Shown here in pieces: positions 18,375-28,949 of a stretch of 46,890 nucleotides of DNA. The DNA lies in NCBI GenBank assembly GCA_029378245.1, contig JARKIF010000229.1:1-46890 (forward strand), read 5' to 3'. Source of the stretch: Roridomyces roridus (Eukaryota; Basidiomycota; Agaricomycetes; Agaricales; Mycenaceae). Positions within the stretch are counted from its first letter, which is position 1. Every line of letters begins with the position of its first letter. A program made the position numbers and the translations under genes. The notes below the pieces were generated by a model. The model did no database searches. It was not told where the DNA came from and was given only the letters and a program-made list of their open reading frames with translations.

Positions 18375-19422
18375 ATGCACCCCGCATTGCAGATCAAGAA
18401 CATTAAGCAGCTGCCCCCTTCCATCCGGGTGAGCCCAATCTCTCCGCAGGCTCCTCGCTCTGAGCACTTGACCACTGTAGTCTGTCGGCGATAGGATATC
18501 GTCTCCAAGGTAGCAAAACCATCCAGAACTTCCGCCGAAGTCTCTGCGGCTAGACAAATACTACTCGACGTGCCATCTCTCACACCGTCTCAACGGCTTG
18601 CCTTCCTGCCGGTCTTCTTTGCCAATCTCGATCCAGACAAAGTTCCCGGCTCGGAGCAACTTGACGACGCCAATCTCAGACCGGCGATTCGCAAGGAGGT
18701 TGAATGTGCAATGATCGCTTTTGGATGCCATATTCAATAGTATGAGCACCCCGAAGGATGTTGGTCCCTCCCTGTGGCCGCGGGTCTGGGCCTGGTTTAA
18801 CTTTGTCCACGTCCTCGGGCATCGAGAGATTCTTCTCCTGCTCGGCATCTGCATGCCCTCGGAACACGAGTTCTGCGTCGACTTCATCTCCTTTGTGAAC
18901 GTGATTACCAGTCACTTGCCCACACGCACCCTTATAGCCACGACACCGGGCTTCAGGGCTTGCCTCGTCAAAGGCTGGGAATGTCTACCGGCAATCGACA
19001 ACCCGAGCAAGCGGACAATCTTTCTGTATACAATATCGCTCTTTCTCGGACGCGTGACCACGCCCAGCCAATTCGAAGAAATGTTGGAAGCGGCGGGCTC
19101 AGTTGACCATATCGCCTTCCTCGTCCTACTCTTTTTGCGCACAGCCGTCACCGGTCCCCTGATCGAACCCTCCCAACCCGCCACGTACATGCACAATGTC
19201 TTGGCTTTCGTCGTGAGCGGCGCAGACTGCCCTGAACGTACACTGTCCGAGTATTCGCCGGCGCCCACCCAGAATCTCAGATCAATCTCTCACCCCTTCG
19301 CTCGTTCGAGATTTGAGGTGGGGTGTTGCCCAGGGTATCTTTTCGCCACAGACTCAAATTCGTTTTTCTTTGCGTGCTCGAGTGATATGCGCAACACTTA
19401 TGAGCGTGTGAAATCAGTGTGA
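18375..19422 (+). pseudogene. Broken member of a Mycena-type MYND-family-like paralogue group
   Basis: The ATG at 18375 starts MHPALQIKNIKQLPPSIR, the typical N-terminus of large agaric families annotated as MYND-type zinc-finger proteins. The next conserved parts appear in pieces: LAFLPVFFANLDP (about 18597-18635) in the ATG frame, then LWPRVWAWFNFVH (about 18772) and ATTPGFRACLVKGWE (about 18940) one base out of frame. The frame changes in the TTTT run near 18718-18721. The ATG frame also meets TAG at 18492-18494. A GTGAGC..CTGTAG intron at 18429-18480 would skip some of this but does not restore the frame. The C-terminal zinc finger is absent: similarity fades after about 19240. Family placement comes from recall of sequence character, so it is moderately certain; the broken state is seen directly. 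Confidence 0.6.
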
Positions 19423-19560
19423 CTTCTTGTGACTGGAGTGACGTGACAGGTGTCGTGTTTTTTCTGTTCCCACCACCACCATCGACCACCGACTGCACAC
19501 CAGCATCTCTTCCACATCCTCACCAACCACAAAACTTTCTTTTCTGACTCTTCCATCATC

Positions 19561-21105
19561 ATGCCTGCATTCACCAAGACTGTCTCCGGCCTCACCAAGC
19601 CAATACTCATTATGGCCGCAAACGCCTTTCAGCTGGAGGCTACGGGCTCCGCTACCGAGCTGCGCGCCCGTGTCAAGGCCTACATGGAGACTAACAAGGC
19701 CGCTATCATGGCCAATCCCCACCATGCACCCCTCTCTTCGCGCAAGGAGCGGGAGGATTGGGCTAATCGTGAGCCCAGTCTGGCTCCCTCGTCATGGCAC
19801 GGAATCTTGGGGAGCGCCCAAGGGTCGACGTTTGGCGACGGCGACGAGAATTCGGTCTTGTCCGACGTCTTCCTTGGCCCCATACCGGGCTCCGGAACGC
19901 CCACACCCCAGCCTACAGCCAATGGGCTCACCGAGCACGACATTCGTCTTCAGCATCTGCAGAACCTGGAGCCCGCCGAGCTGGAAAAAGTTTTTGCCAT
20001 GGTTTATGCTCCAGGTGAGTCTTCTAACTTCTCCGTTTTCTCTTCTCGTTTCCTCGATACCATCTATTCTATCGGGCATCGAGTTCTCCCCGCTTTCGGC
20101 GATCCTCTCTCTCACGAGTACCGCGTACCCATTCGACATGGGCTTCGAACCTAATTTATTTTTCCTCGTTCGACATGGGCATCGAGCTCCCTTCAAATTC
20201 ATATCTGTACATTCGTTTTCTGGGCGTCGAGTTCCCTGGATCCATATGCGGAGCGGATTCCGTATTTTCGTTTGGTCATACCTGTTACTGTCGGACAATT
20301 AGTTCCAGAATATATGATTCGTTGGAGTATCAAAACTCCGGGAGTATCAAAACTCGCCGTTCACCGTAGCTGAGCATCGAGACTCGCACGATTGGTACAT
20401 CTATTCTCGTCGCTAGGGCTTTCGAACCCAGTTCATGCACTGTATCCCGTGCTCGCTCGTTTCGATTTCTTCTACAAACCCGTATCGACACGGCACCATT
20501 CTGATTCGTATTCCTATCCAGGCAATCCTAACACTCCCGCGCATGCTACCACTTCCTCCGTGCCTACCGGCGGTCGCACGAGGCCTGATCGTCAGCCAGG
20601 TTTAATCGCGTCGAACGCCTCATTCATCATCCCCGAGGCCATTCGCAAAAAGTTCTCCTCTGGCGGGTGGTCAGTCCATGTACCCCTCGATTATCTGACG
20701 GACAAGTTCTGCGGTGCCAGCAACGCCGGCGCGACCAAAGCTCTGAATGATCTTTGGACTATGGATGGCAGTTCGGGTTCCATTGTCAGCGTGGCTAAGG
20801 AGCTACCGATTGAAGCGGAATTGAAACTCAGCTTTGACGAGTGGTTCCAAGCCTGGCAGCGCCTTCTCCAGCTCATCGCAGAGTACGTTCCCCGCGAGTA
20901 CGTCTTATGGAGGGTCCACTACGAGTCGATTCTCCTCCGTCCCATGCGCGCTCAACAGTGGCTTTTATGCCTCGCTTACGACTCGCGCGTGCGTAGCATG
21001 GCGATAAACTCTGAGATCGACCCATCTCAATTCCAATTGGCTATCTGGAACGAGCTCGAGCCCGCGTTCATCGCTAACAACGCGGCCCAGTTTTGCGTGC
21101 CGAGA
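19561..21105 (+). CDS. SAP-like / retroelement ORF1-like protein, two exons
   Basis: Exon 1 is 19561-20014, beginning MPAFTKTVSGLTKP. The segment LTKPILIMAANAFQLEATGS resembles a SAP helix-turn-helix (DNA binding). Exon 2 is 20522-21105. The 507-nt intron has good ends (CCAG/GTGAGT and TATCCAG/GC), and splicing joins the glycine codon GGC in frame. Exon 2 contains FDEWFQAWQRLLQLI and VLWRVHYESIL, then LAYDSRVRSMA and QLAIWNELEPAF, a pattern I associate with Gag-like first proteins of agaricomycete retroelements. I cannot name the element class; tyrosine-recombinase types are one option. The frame stops at 21106-21108. A frame one base away continues RAEMNALGDGRGARN up to the inverted-repeat element at 21253, which suggests an indel in the TTTT run at 21091-21094. 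Confidence 0.5.
20015..20521 (+). other. Unusually long intron with internal degenerate repeats
   Basis: At 507 nt this intron is about ten times the usual size in the window. It contains variants of GGGCATCGAGTTC and TTCGACATGGGC (near 20075, 20132, 20172 and 20222) and a doubled GAGTATCAAAACTC near 20325-20350. It may be an inserted repeat that is spliced out. Confidence 0.5.
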
Positions 21106-21252
21106 TGAATGCCTTGGGCGATGGTCGCGGTGCTCGAAACCAGCGTCACGGCAACGAGGGACGCTACCAACCGTACCCCTCGGAGCCTCGCGCTCGGGGA
21201 CACCAAGGGTTACCAAACTCCCCGTCTTTTCGGACTTCGTCGAACACTAGCA

Positions 21253-21675
21253 CACCTGTGGGTCCCACACATCCAAGCCTGTAAGCTAGGTACCATGCCC
21301 CGTGGTACAAAGCTAACAGGCATCAGTTCATGCTTTGGGCCCATGCTCCCAACCATGCTCCTGGCAAATTTGATTTGGTGGTGGACAAGTCAGTCCCCTG
21401 GTAACTGGTCGAGGTGCCCGGCTTTTCGGCCGCTCATCAAAGGCCATCAATAATTGATGGCATCGAAAAAGCGGCAATTGGCATGGGCAGCGCAAATCCA
21501 TCAAAGTGGGCACGAGACTACAGTGCCGGGTGATATCATCAATGATTGATGGCATCAGAAGAAAGTGATGTTGTAGAGGGAGTCAGGGGCTGCAAGAGTT
21601 GCCAGTAAACTTGTACCTAGAACTGTCTCCATCACTCACAAAATGCAGCACAGTGAGCAATCAGTGGGGTGATTG
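21253..21675 (+). repeat. Left terminal inverted repeat
   Basis: About 423 bp. It contains two inner palindromes: TGTGGGTCCCACA near the tip and GTACCATGCCCCGTGGTAC at about 21290. It also has two copies of a CATCAAT..ATTGATGGCATC palindromic word, near 21445 and 21537. Differences from the right copy include a substituted patch near 21505-21525. Confidence 0.85.
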
Positions 21676-22907
21676 ATGACTTGACTTGTGCAGTAAGTGA
21701 TTTGGACAAGGCAGGTGGATATTCTTGTCCACTTGGCAGGCACCCAGCTACCTATTACATGGGCATTTAGTCTACTTGTTAATGTGTTGTCCTGTCTGGG
21801 ACTCCTTTTGCTGCAGGTCACAAGATCTAATCCTCTGGTTGCCACTTTTTTCCTTTCTGACCTCTCCCTAACAGCACCTGATACTTCCTGATACTTTATT
21901 CACATGCTTTTATCATATACTGCACTTCTAGGCTGTAACACTCCCTAACCACACCCAGCATCAGTGGAAATGCCTTGCTGTTTGTCCCAGCTTGGCCACT
22001 ACTCCCAAGTCCCAGAAAGGAAATTATTCTGCTTTTCACTGTTCCTGGTGTGCTGCCTGGGAATCTGTATGCAGTGAAGGTTTGGGTATCTACCCTTATA
22101 TGTTGGCTATAGTATTGAGTGCTATTGGATGGAGAGAGGTGCCTGAGTCTACCCATAATAGCCACAGAAGCAGAATTCTTTTGACAGTAGAATTTCATGT
22201 CAAGAAAGTCTTTCCAATGCCTCCTTACAAGTTGAATTACATAGAAGGGGTGTATATACAAGGCCTGGATGCAATATATCTTCCATGAGAGCCCTATCCA
22301 GTGCATTTTGGAGGCAATGATCTCCAAGCTGATGCTGGACTGTGCACTCAGTACCACAGCCCTATCCTTAATCTCTGTGTCCAGAGGGTACACTGGTACT
22401 ATATGATTCCCCTTCAATACTCTGGATATGTTACTGACATGTCCATAGATCTGTTCAACTTCAACATCCCCCATTTCCATGTTTGCCATATTCCTCATTG
22501 TCTCTAGGAAGGGTAGTCATACAAGCAGGATGGGAGAGCATCCTGTAGCTCAAATATCAATTTGAACCCATAATAGTCACCAAGAATACATCAGAAAGCC
22601 CTGATATGTACCTGATCAAATTTGGATGATTTCCTTGATACTGACTTTCACATTGGGTTTCAGGCTCTGGGAATGTGAAAAATGGATTCCCCTTGAAAGG
22701 GTGGTCCAGAATATGTCTTCATTGTCCCAGATTGGTCCAGATTTGCAGGTGCAGTGGTTGAGCCCGAGAGTAAGTTGACTAGTATATATACACACCACTC
22801 AAAGTGCAGTGTTCATCATACACATGTCAATAACTCAACAACCAATGATGCAACCCATGCAAAACTATATATATTCTGAATCCTCTGAAAGAGGAGAGTC
22901 CATTGAA

Positions 22908-23440
22908 GCCCACCATCAGACCATTTGAGCAACCCTTGAGCTGTAATTCATTGATCACTCTCAGGTTGATCTCCCTTGTTCAATGAGTTTACATGACTCA
23001 AATTGTGATGTGGTATGGTATGAATGAGCCTCTGGGGTATTGGACCAATATAACAAAAGCTGGCAACCCACTGACATCCTGAGCCTGAAGAATGGGACTG
23101 TATCCCTGCCAGAGTGACACTCACTTTAACCAGCTGTTATGCATCACAATGGCCCCAGAAAGGGACTATTCCAGGTGAATAGAGTGCCAAACAAAATTCT
23201 TATGCCCACCATCAGACCATCTGCCCAACCCCTTGACCTGTAATTCATTGATCATTCTCAGGTTGATCTCCCTTGTTCAAAGACTGTACAATGCCCAAAG
23301 TCTGATCTTATATGGTATTAATGGGCCTCTGGGGTACCTTAGCATCATAATACAAGCTGACAACCTAGGGACATCCTGAGCCTGAGGAATGGACCTGTAT
23401 CACTGCCAGAGGAAAACTCACTCTAATCAGTAGTTATGCC
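22908..23440. repeat. Imperfect tandem duplication, 296-bp period
   Basis: GCCCACCATCAGACCAT starts at 22908 and again at 23204. Both units continue with CTGTAATTCATTGATCA, AGGTTGATCTCCCTTGTTCA, GCCTCTGGGGTA and GACATCCTGAGCCTGA. Divergence between units is clearly higher than between the terminal repeats, so the duplication is older. No coding frame spans it. Confidence 0.7.
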
Positions 23441-24007
23441 CCCAGTTGACTCCAGATTTGCACCATTTCCGACTTATAAGGTCTGAAACAAAATTTAGAA
23501 GGCCTTTGCAGATTATTCTCTCAAGGAGAAAGGGCTTCTAAGCAGCAATTGATCTCCAATCAACCCTGGTGTCTCTCAACCATATTGTGGCATAGACTCC
23601 AGAAACAAGCTTTCAAGGAGGAGAAGAACAAAGCATGAGCAGACCCAGATGATTTCCAGCCAGAATGGATGGCAAATAGCTATTGAAATACCAGGGACTT
23701 CCCCTGCCCAACAAACACTGATGTAGCAGCCTGGCATTGCTCACCTATGTGCCTTTGGGGCTTTTAAATGACATCAATACACCCATAGAACCACTCCTGA
23801 CATTGGCTGCTGTACAGGGTTGCATGGAGTAGGTGCATTGGGCAAAACTTCCTTTTTGGGCCACTTGGAGTAGTAGTCCCAATTGGGACTCGGGATCAAA
23901 CCAGTCTGATCAGCTATATATACAACTCCATATGAGCATTGGGTACTTTGAGATGTCAAAATGAAAGTCAAATGAGTGGATGGGACAGCATGGGGGGCTG
24001 GAGCTAT

Positions 24008-24102
24008 AAAAAAAAAAAGGTTGCACCGGGGATTGATCCTGTGACCTGGGCAAAAGGTTAGGTGACAAGGTAGGGGCAGTAACCAGTAGACCAAGGGGCC
24101 AT
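24008..24102 (-). ncRNA. tRNA-like Pol III unit (SINE head or tRNA pseudogene)
   Basis: On the - strand TGGTCTACTGGTTAC (complement of 24079-24093) resembles box A, and GGATCAATCC (complement of 24030-24039) resembles box B, about 40 nt apart. The unit ends with a run of 11 T (24018-24008), a Pol III terminator. The box A wording resembles tRNA-Asp/Glu. I could not fold a complete cloverleaf, so a decayed tRNA-derived SINE inside the inverted-repeat element is more likely than a working tRNA. Confidence 0.45.
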
Positions 24103-24189
24103 GCTGAGAATGGGCGGTGGAGCCCAACTGGTAGGGGATGCACTCCCACCTTTAACTGCTCATCACACCGAGTCACCTTACACTGGAAT

Positions 24190-24608
24190 CATCACAGTGA
24201 TTGCTCACTGTGCTGCATTTTGTGAGTGATGGAGACAGTTCTAGGTACATGTTTATTGGCAACTCTTGCAGCCCCTGACTCCCTCTACAACATCACTTTC
24301 TTCTGATGCCATCAATCATTGATGATATAACCCGGCACTGTGGTCTGGTGCTAACGTTGATGGATTTGCGCTGCCCATGCCAATTGCCGCTTTTTCGATG
24401 CCATCAATTATTGATGGCCTTTGATGAGCGGCCGAAAAGCCGGGCACCTCGACCAGTTACCAGGGGACTGACTTGTCCACCACCAAGTCAAATTTGCCAG
24501 GAGCATGGTTGGGAGCATGGGCCCAAAGCATGAACTCATGCCTGTTAGCTTTGTACCACGGGGCATGGTACCTAGCTTACAGGCTTGGATGTGTGGGACC
24601 CACAGGTG
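24190..24608 (-). repeat. Right terminal inverted repeat
   Basis: Inverted copy of 21253-21675, about 96% identical by eye. The scattered differences show that it is not an assembly palindrome. Similarity ends around 24190. Confidence 0.85.
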
Positions 24609-25321
24609 CCTTCCCCACCTGGGTCCTTCTCCGCACCCAGTTCGTGGAGCGTTTCGTCGAGGAGAACTCGGCTGAGCTTGCCCGCCGGAAGCTCGAGTCG
24701 AGCAAGTACCACATGTCCACCTCGGACGTGTACCTCTACACGGACGCTTTCGAGGATGCGTTCGAGGACGCGGGGTACACCGACCCGCTCCTCAAGGTCA
24801 CCAAGTTCCGGCTCGGCCTCCGTCCGGACCTGAACGTCGCCATCGCGACGAACACCCCTCCGGGTGAAAGTGCCTACCCGGAGTGGCGTGCGCGCGCGTT
24901 CCGGCAATACCAAGCGGTCTGGAACGCGCAAACCTTCCAGCAACCGGTTCGCCCCGCCGCTGCTGCTGCCCCTGTCCGACCGCGGCCGGCTGTAATGCCT
25001 TTTGTCCCTGCGGCGTTTCCGGCTCCGGCTCCGGCTCCGGCCTGACAGGCCCCCGCTCCTCGTGCCCCCGACGTCGTCCCGATGGACGTCGACCGAACTC
25101 GTGCGCGCCCTGCCGGACGCGCCTGCTACCGATGTGGCGCGCTTGGCCACATTGCCCGGGATTGTCCGAATGCCGTCGACATTCGGGCGGCCGCCCTCGA
25201 CGTCGCGGATCAGTTCGGTCCGGAGCTGCTCGGAGAGCTTATCGAGCACCTCCGGGTCACCGCAACCGAGGCACCCGAGGCTGAGGAGGTTCAGGAGGAT
25301 TTTGTGACCCACAACGAGTGA
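24609..25321 (+). pseudogene. Gag remnant of gypsy element 2 (capsid part and zinc knuckle)
   Basis: Right after the inverted-repeat element the frame reads TWVLLRTQFVERFVEEN and continues like the retrotransposon Gag domain, then an Ala/Pro-rich linker. In the same frame a TGA at 25043-25045 interrupts, after which the frame continues through MDVDRTRARPAG to the CCHC knuckle CYRCGALGHIARDC (about 25127-25170) and stops at 25319-25321. The N-terminal half of Gag is missing on the left. It differs in sequence type from gypsy element 1. A dead, truncated copy. Confidence 0.8.
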
Positions 25322-25795
25322 TTGGTGCGCCCTCGTTGTCTAATCGTTTTGCTTGTTTGTATCCTGGCGATAATATATATGATTCCTCTTGCAAAACGAC
25401 CGTCGCATCTCCCCCTGATCCCTCCGGAACTTCCGGAACCTCCGAACCCTCCGTCCCAGCCGGAGACCCTTCTCCGCCTCGGACCCGTCGTCGGGCGTGG
25501 GAACACCTGCTTCCAGACTCGTACGAGATCTGGGCCACCCCCGGCGCCAATTCCCTCCACATTCCCCTGGAGATCGAGTCCACCCAGTCGGCATTTAAAA
25601 TGTCCCTCCAAGGTCTCCTCGACTGCGGAGCGACGTCCGACTTCATTGATAGGGATCTGGTGCTTCGGCACAAGATTCCTACTCGGGAACTCCCCCGGCC
25701 GATTCCGGTCTTCAACGTCGACGGCACGCCGAACGAAGCGGGATCCATACGTCAGGTCGTCGACGTGGTGTTGCGCTACCAAGGTGTCATCACTC
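25322..25795 (+). pseudogene. Protease/Pol start of gypsy element 2, truncated
   Basis: The frame that opens at 25318 continues with a linker and then LLDCGATSDFIDRDLV (about 25615-25665), the active-site region of a basidiomycete gypsy aspartic protease in which DCG replaces DSG, as is common there. Similarity to a retroelement stops near 25795, where the sequence switches abruptly to the transmembrane part of membrane-protein copy A. RT, RNase H and integrase are all missing. Confidence 0.75.
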
Positions 25796-26274
25796 ACCTC
25801 TCCGGGCTCTACCTCCAGTCCCAGCCCTTCCCCGGTCGCGCGCAAACCGAAATCTGCCGTCGGACCAATCCTAGGCGGCGTACTCGGCAGCGTGGTCGCT
25901 CTGCTCCTCGCCTGGTGCTGTCTGCGCAGGCGGTTCCGATTCCGCTTCCGTATGCGAGAGCATCTTCTCCTAGCACCTGCATCATACCCAATTCCGCCCC
26001 TGGATGTCGAACACGTCGGCGAGATACGCTCCGATTCGACGCTTGCGCTCGACCGGGCCGCACCACCAGCGGTCATCGAGTCGCAGGTCACGATGTTGGA
26101 AAAAGCAAACGCTTCGATATCCCTCTCCGGCTACCTGCCGGTATATCTTCTGTGGGCAGCTCAAATCCTGCCATGGAGATGCAGCTCCAAGCCGTGGTCG
26201 CACGGCTTGCCCTGGTGGAGGCAGCATTGACTACCAGGGACGAAGATTTGCCGCCAAACTACAGCCCCGGTTGA
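25796..26274 (+). pseudogene. Membrane-protein family copy A, 5'-truncated
   Basis: Only the back half of the family remains. It shows the transmembrane segment (SAVGPILGGVLGSVVALLLA), then arginine-rich RRRFRFRFRMRE, the box LALDRAAPPAVIESQ with MLEKANAS, the helix LQAVVARLALVEAAL and the end DLPPNYSPG. The frame changes once, at about 26120-26160, between MLEKANAS and LQAVV. The outer domain has been replaced by the gypsy 2 protease fragment, in a different frame. The copy is closest to copies B and D, with which it also shares about 120 bp of 3' flank. Confidence 0.8.
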
Positions 26275-27840
26275 ATATGGTAAGCGATGGGTTGGAGTTG
26301 TGAGCAGAGGGTCATGGGGGGATATCGGGATTATGACGATGCTTCACAATAACATTTCATATTGATGTTGGATTTTTGCAGAAAATGGAATTCTTACTAC
26401 GTGGCTTGTTTCGACCTGCAGATTCTCAATCTTCCAGCTCATTCCCTCAGGAGATTCACCTCCAAATCCTGGATATCCTCTCCAGAGAACTTTGGCCACC
26501 GCTACCCTCGCGCGACGGCATGCGAACGCGGACCCGATAGTCCCGACCAAACAGTCAATTGGGCTAAATATGACTGCTTTTTGGCAACAGCGGTCCACCA
26601 TCTTTGTTGTTGAGAACACAGTCACATCGCCTCCATCGGATTCTGGCACCGCATGGATACGAAACAAAAAGGGAATCGAGCAGTGGCGCATCAGAACAAG
26701 ATGGGTTTTTCGTTCGTGGTGCTCACTGAGGACTTGGATGCCTCTCACACGAGTCTCTCACTCTACTCTTTCCGTTACTGGCTGACTTCAAACCTAGAGG
26801 CTGACCTCGGACCCTCCCATCCGCGCTCGAGATCCACTAAGCCGGAGACTGTAGGCGCACTCCTCCTTCCTGCGTTCAACAAGGCTTTTACTCTCGATCT
26901 TCACCGTTGGTGCAGAATCACGTGGAGTCATTCAGCATCCGTTAGTGGCGACGGACCACGGCCCCATCCCGTCCGAAGGAATGCACGATGCAGCCTATCT
27001 GAAACGGAGACGATATTCGCGGTGTGCGTTCCTCGATCGATCTCAGCACTTGGATTATAACTAACATTCCAGCGACTGAACAGCTGCTACAATTGTGTCT
27101 TTTCTCTGCGCTGGATGCGGAGAGTTCCGCCCCAGACATTATGACTCGTGGAACGAGAGAGACGCGAGGCTTCTTACGTATTTGCCATCTCGAGGATAAC
27201 AGCCTCAACTGACGCCTAGGACCAGCACCTGCCTCCAAATCATGATCTGACATCTGGTACACTGCAACTTCGAGAGTCCGTCCCATCTCGTTCCCCGCAG
27301 GCTGACGCGCCTCTACTGCTCTCACAGGATTCCAATTGGACGGCGTGCCGGCACTGCCGCAGCATTGGCCCATACTTAGGCTTCCACCGACAGGTAGCTA
27401 TCCGCCGAGTAATCTGGGCTTCTGTGTTTCATCTGTGATTCCGAGAACCTCATTGGCTCCGTCGGATCCCTGGCAGCGCATGGACACGATAAGGGATTCG
27501 ACCAGTGGCGCATCCGAAGAACAAGATAGAAGGCTGTTCGTACCTTGTCTTTCTCCTTGCTTAAGACCTTGGACTTGGGCAGGAGGACTCTCACGATAAT
27601 TTCCCTCTATTCCTACCCCTTGACTGGCTACCGTTGGATGACTGAATCTTGGATTTATATGCATGCCGGGGCAAGTTGGAGACGAGGACCGCAGCTTTCG
27701 TGCGCCGGCCTTCTTTGAGTGACAAGATCTCTTACGCTCTACCAGCGACTTTCCTGACGGGTTGGGCCTCAGCCAGAGAAGACATGCACAGGATGCACAT
27801 GTGTCGGCGTCCGCCCATAGGTCTTCCTACCCTCCCACTG
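26275..27840. repeat. Intergenic segment, first copy of a duplicated unit
   Basis: Three blocks match the region between copies B and D. 26380-27020 matches 29400-30080 (both hold CAGTGGCGCATCAGAACAAGAT). 27170-27340 matches 31050-31220 (GATAACGACCTCAACTGACGC type). 27650-27830 matches 31490-31620 (ACAAGATCTCTTAC, then ACATGCACATG). The part after copy A (26275-26390) matches those after B and D. No gene with a conserved frame is seen; frames in the two copies do not agree beyond short stretches. The segment before copy B probably includes its promoter and first exon, which I could not locate. Confidence 0.6.
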
Positions 27841-27854
27841 GTAGTGTTCGTCAC

Positions 27855-27960
27855 GGGTTGGGCGACCCGCCGCGGGTCACGGGTACGGGTACCTGCGGGT
27901 ACGGGTCCGGGTCGGCTGCCAAAGTTTCTGCAGACCCGCGGGTACCCGCGTTCTCCCAGA
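27855..27960. repeat. GGGTACGGGT-type GC-rich simple repeat with palindromes
   Basis: The stretch is built from variants of CGGGTA and ACCCGCGGGTACCCGCG and can fold on itself. It interrupts the otherwise duplicated upstream region of copy B and is absent upstream of copy D. Confidence 0.6.
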
Positions 27961-28005
27961 CATCCCTCAATGATGAGTAACTCAGAAAATTTGGATCACG
28001 AACAG

Positions 28006-28949
28006 GCGCTTTCAGCCAACTTCATTCCCTCTTCCTTGCCATCCTCTTCACCGCTACTCTAGTCACCGGGCACGTTGCGATCAACCCACCGACGGCTGGC
28101 AATCCCGCGGTGGAGTGCGAGCCGTTCAACATAACATGGACTGGCGGAGACGCTCCATATCAGATTCAGGTCCTATTTCAACCTGGTGTCCCGCTACCTC
28201 CGCCCGCGATAGCTGAATTCGACGGTGTGATGGGACATTCACAGCAATGGACTGTCAACGCCGTTGCCGGTGAAGCGCTGTCGTTCTACATCAAAGACGC
28301 CACCGGGTACCCAAATGAAACTTATACCTTCAAGGTTGCAGCGGGACTGGGCGATTCTTGTATAACGGTCAGCAGCTCCGAGGGGACAGCCCCCGGGTCA
28401 TCCACGTTCTCGCCAGGGAGTTCGTCACTTCCCGCCTCACTAACACCTTCGCCGTCAACCTCTGCACTTGGGCACCCCGGTTCAACTAGCGACACTTTGC
28501 CGGCGCCGAACAAAACAAAATCTCCCATCGGGCCAGTCGTAGGCGGTGTCCTCGGCGGCTTGATCGTTCTTGTCCTCATCTGGTGGTGCATCCGAAGGCG
28601 GTCCAAGATTCGCCTCCGTATCCGAGAGGGTCTTCTGTTCAACCCGTCGCCATCCCCGATTCCACCGCTGGATGCCGAACAAGTCGGCGAGTTACGCACC
28701 GACTCAACTCTGGCGCTCGACCGGCCTGCGCCGCCAGCGGTCATCGAGACGCAGGCTGCGATGTTGGAAAAAGCCAACGCCTCGGTATCTGCTGTCCGGG
28801 TCCCTGCCGGTGCATCCCCTGTGGGCAGATCAGGCTCCAATTCTGCCACGGGGGCGCCGCTCCAAGCCGTGGTCGCGCGGCTTGCGTTGGTGGAGGCAGC
28901 GTTGACTGCGAGGGCTGAAGATCTACCGCCAGATTACAGCCCTGGTTAA
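28006..28949 (+). CDS. Membrane-protein family copy B (outer domain, TM, LPPDY tail); first exon not found
   Basis: A single-pass plasma-membrane or wall-facing protein of unknown function. The frame is open from a splice acceptor (AACAG, 28001-28005) with no ATG, so the start lies in an upstream exon. Order: signal-peptide core LFLAILFTATLVTG; outer domain with CEPFNITWTGGDAPYQIQVL, ending at a second cysteine (GDSCITV), similar to Ser/Thr-rich Kre9/Knh1-like modules; Ser/Thr/Pro stalk; TM segment PVVGGVLGGLIVLVLIWWCI; basic RRRSKIRLRIRE; box LALDRPAPPAVIETQ with MLEKANAS; helix LQAVVARLALVEAAL; C-terminal DLPPDYSPG. LPPDY fits the PPxY motif bound by WW domains, for example of Rsp5/Nedd4 ubiquitin ligases. 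313 residues from the exon start, no frame break. Confidence 0.75.

Larger units (their letters stand above)
21253..24608. mobile_element. 3.36-kb element with ~420-bp terminal inverted repeats, no transposase
   Basis: The left end CACCTGTGGGTCCC (21253) is matched in inverted form by GGGACCCACAGGTG ending at 24608, and the match runs inward for about 420 bp with only a few differences. The interior has no transposase-like frame, is AT-richer than its flanks, and holds a tandem duplication and a tRNA-like unit. It is best read as a non-autonomous DNA transposon, family unknown. No direct target duplication is visible: TAGCA stands on the left and CCTTC on the right. The two flanks belong to different genes, so the two ends may have been brought together by rearrangement. 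Confidence 0.75.

Noticed and set aside
22800..23200. Possible transposase remnant inside the long-TIR element
   Set aside because: No frame of useful length and no DDE or zinc-finger motif; only a non-coding tandem duplication is visible.
21253..24608. Inverted repeats as an assembly palindrome (chimeric read)
   Set aside because: The two arms differ at several scattered positions and in one short patch, and the interior is unique, so this is a real inverted-repeat element.
26362..27060. Frames of 80-135 codons between copies A and B as genes, including a faint F-box-like stretch (QEIHLQILDIL)
   Set aside because: The duplicated region near 29440-30100 does not keep the same frame, stops are frequent and the F-box likeness is too short.
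27649..28062. 137-codon frame overlapping the signal-peptide region of copy B
   Set aside because: The signal-peptide and outer-domain similarity to copies D and E lies in another frame; this one runs through simple repeats.
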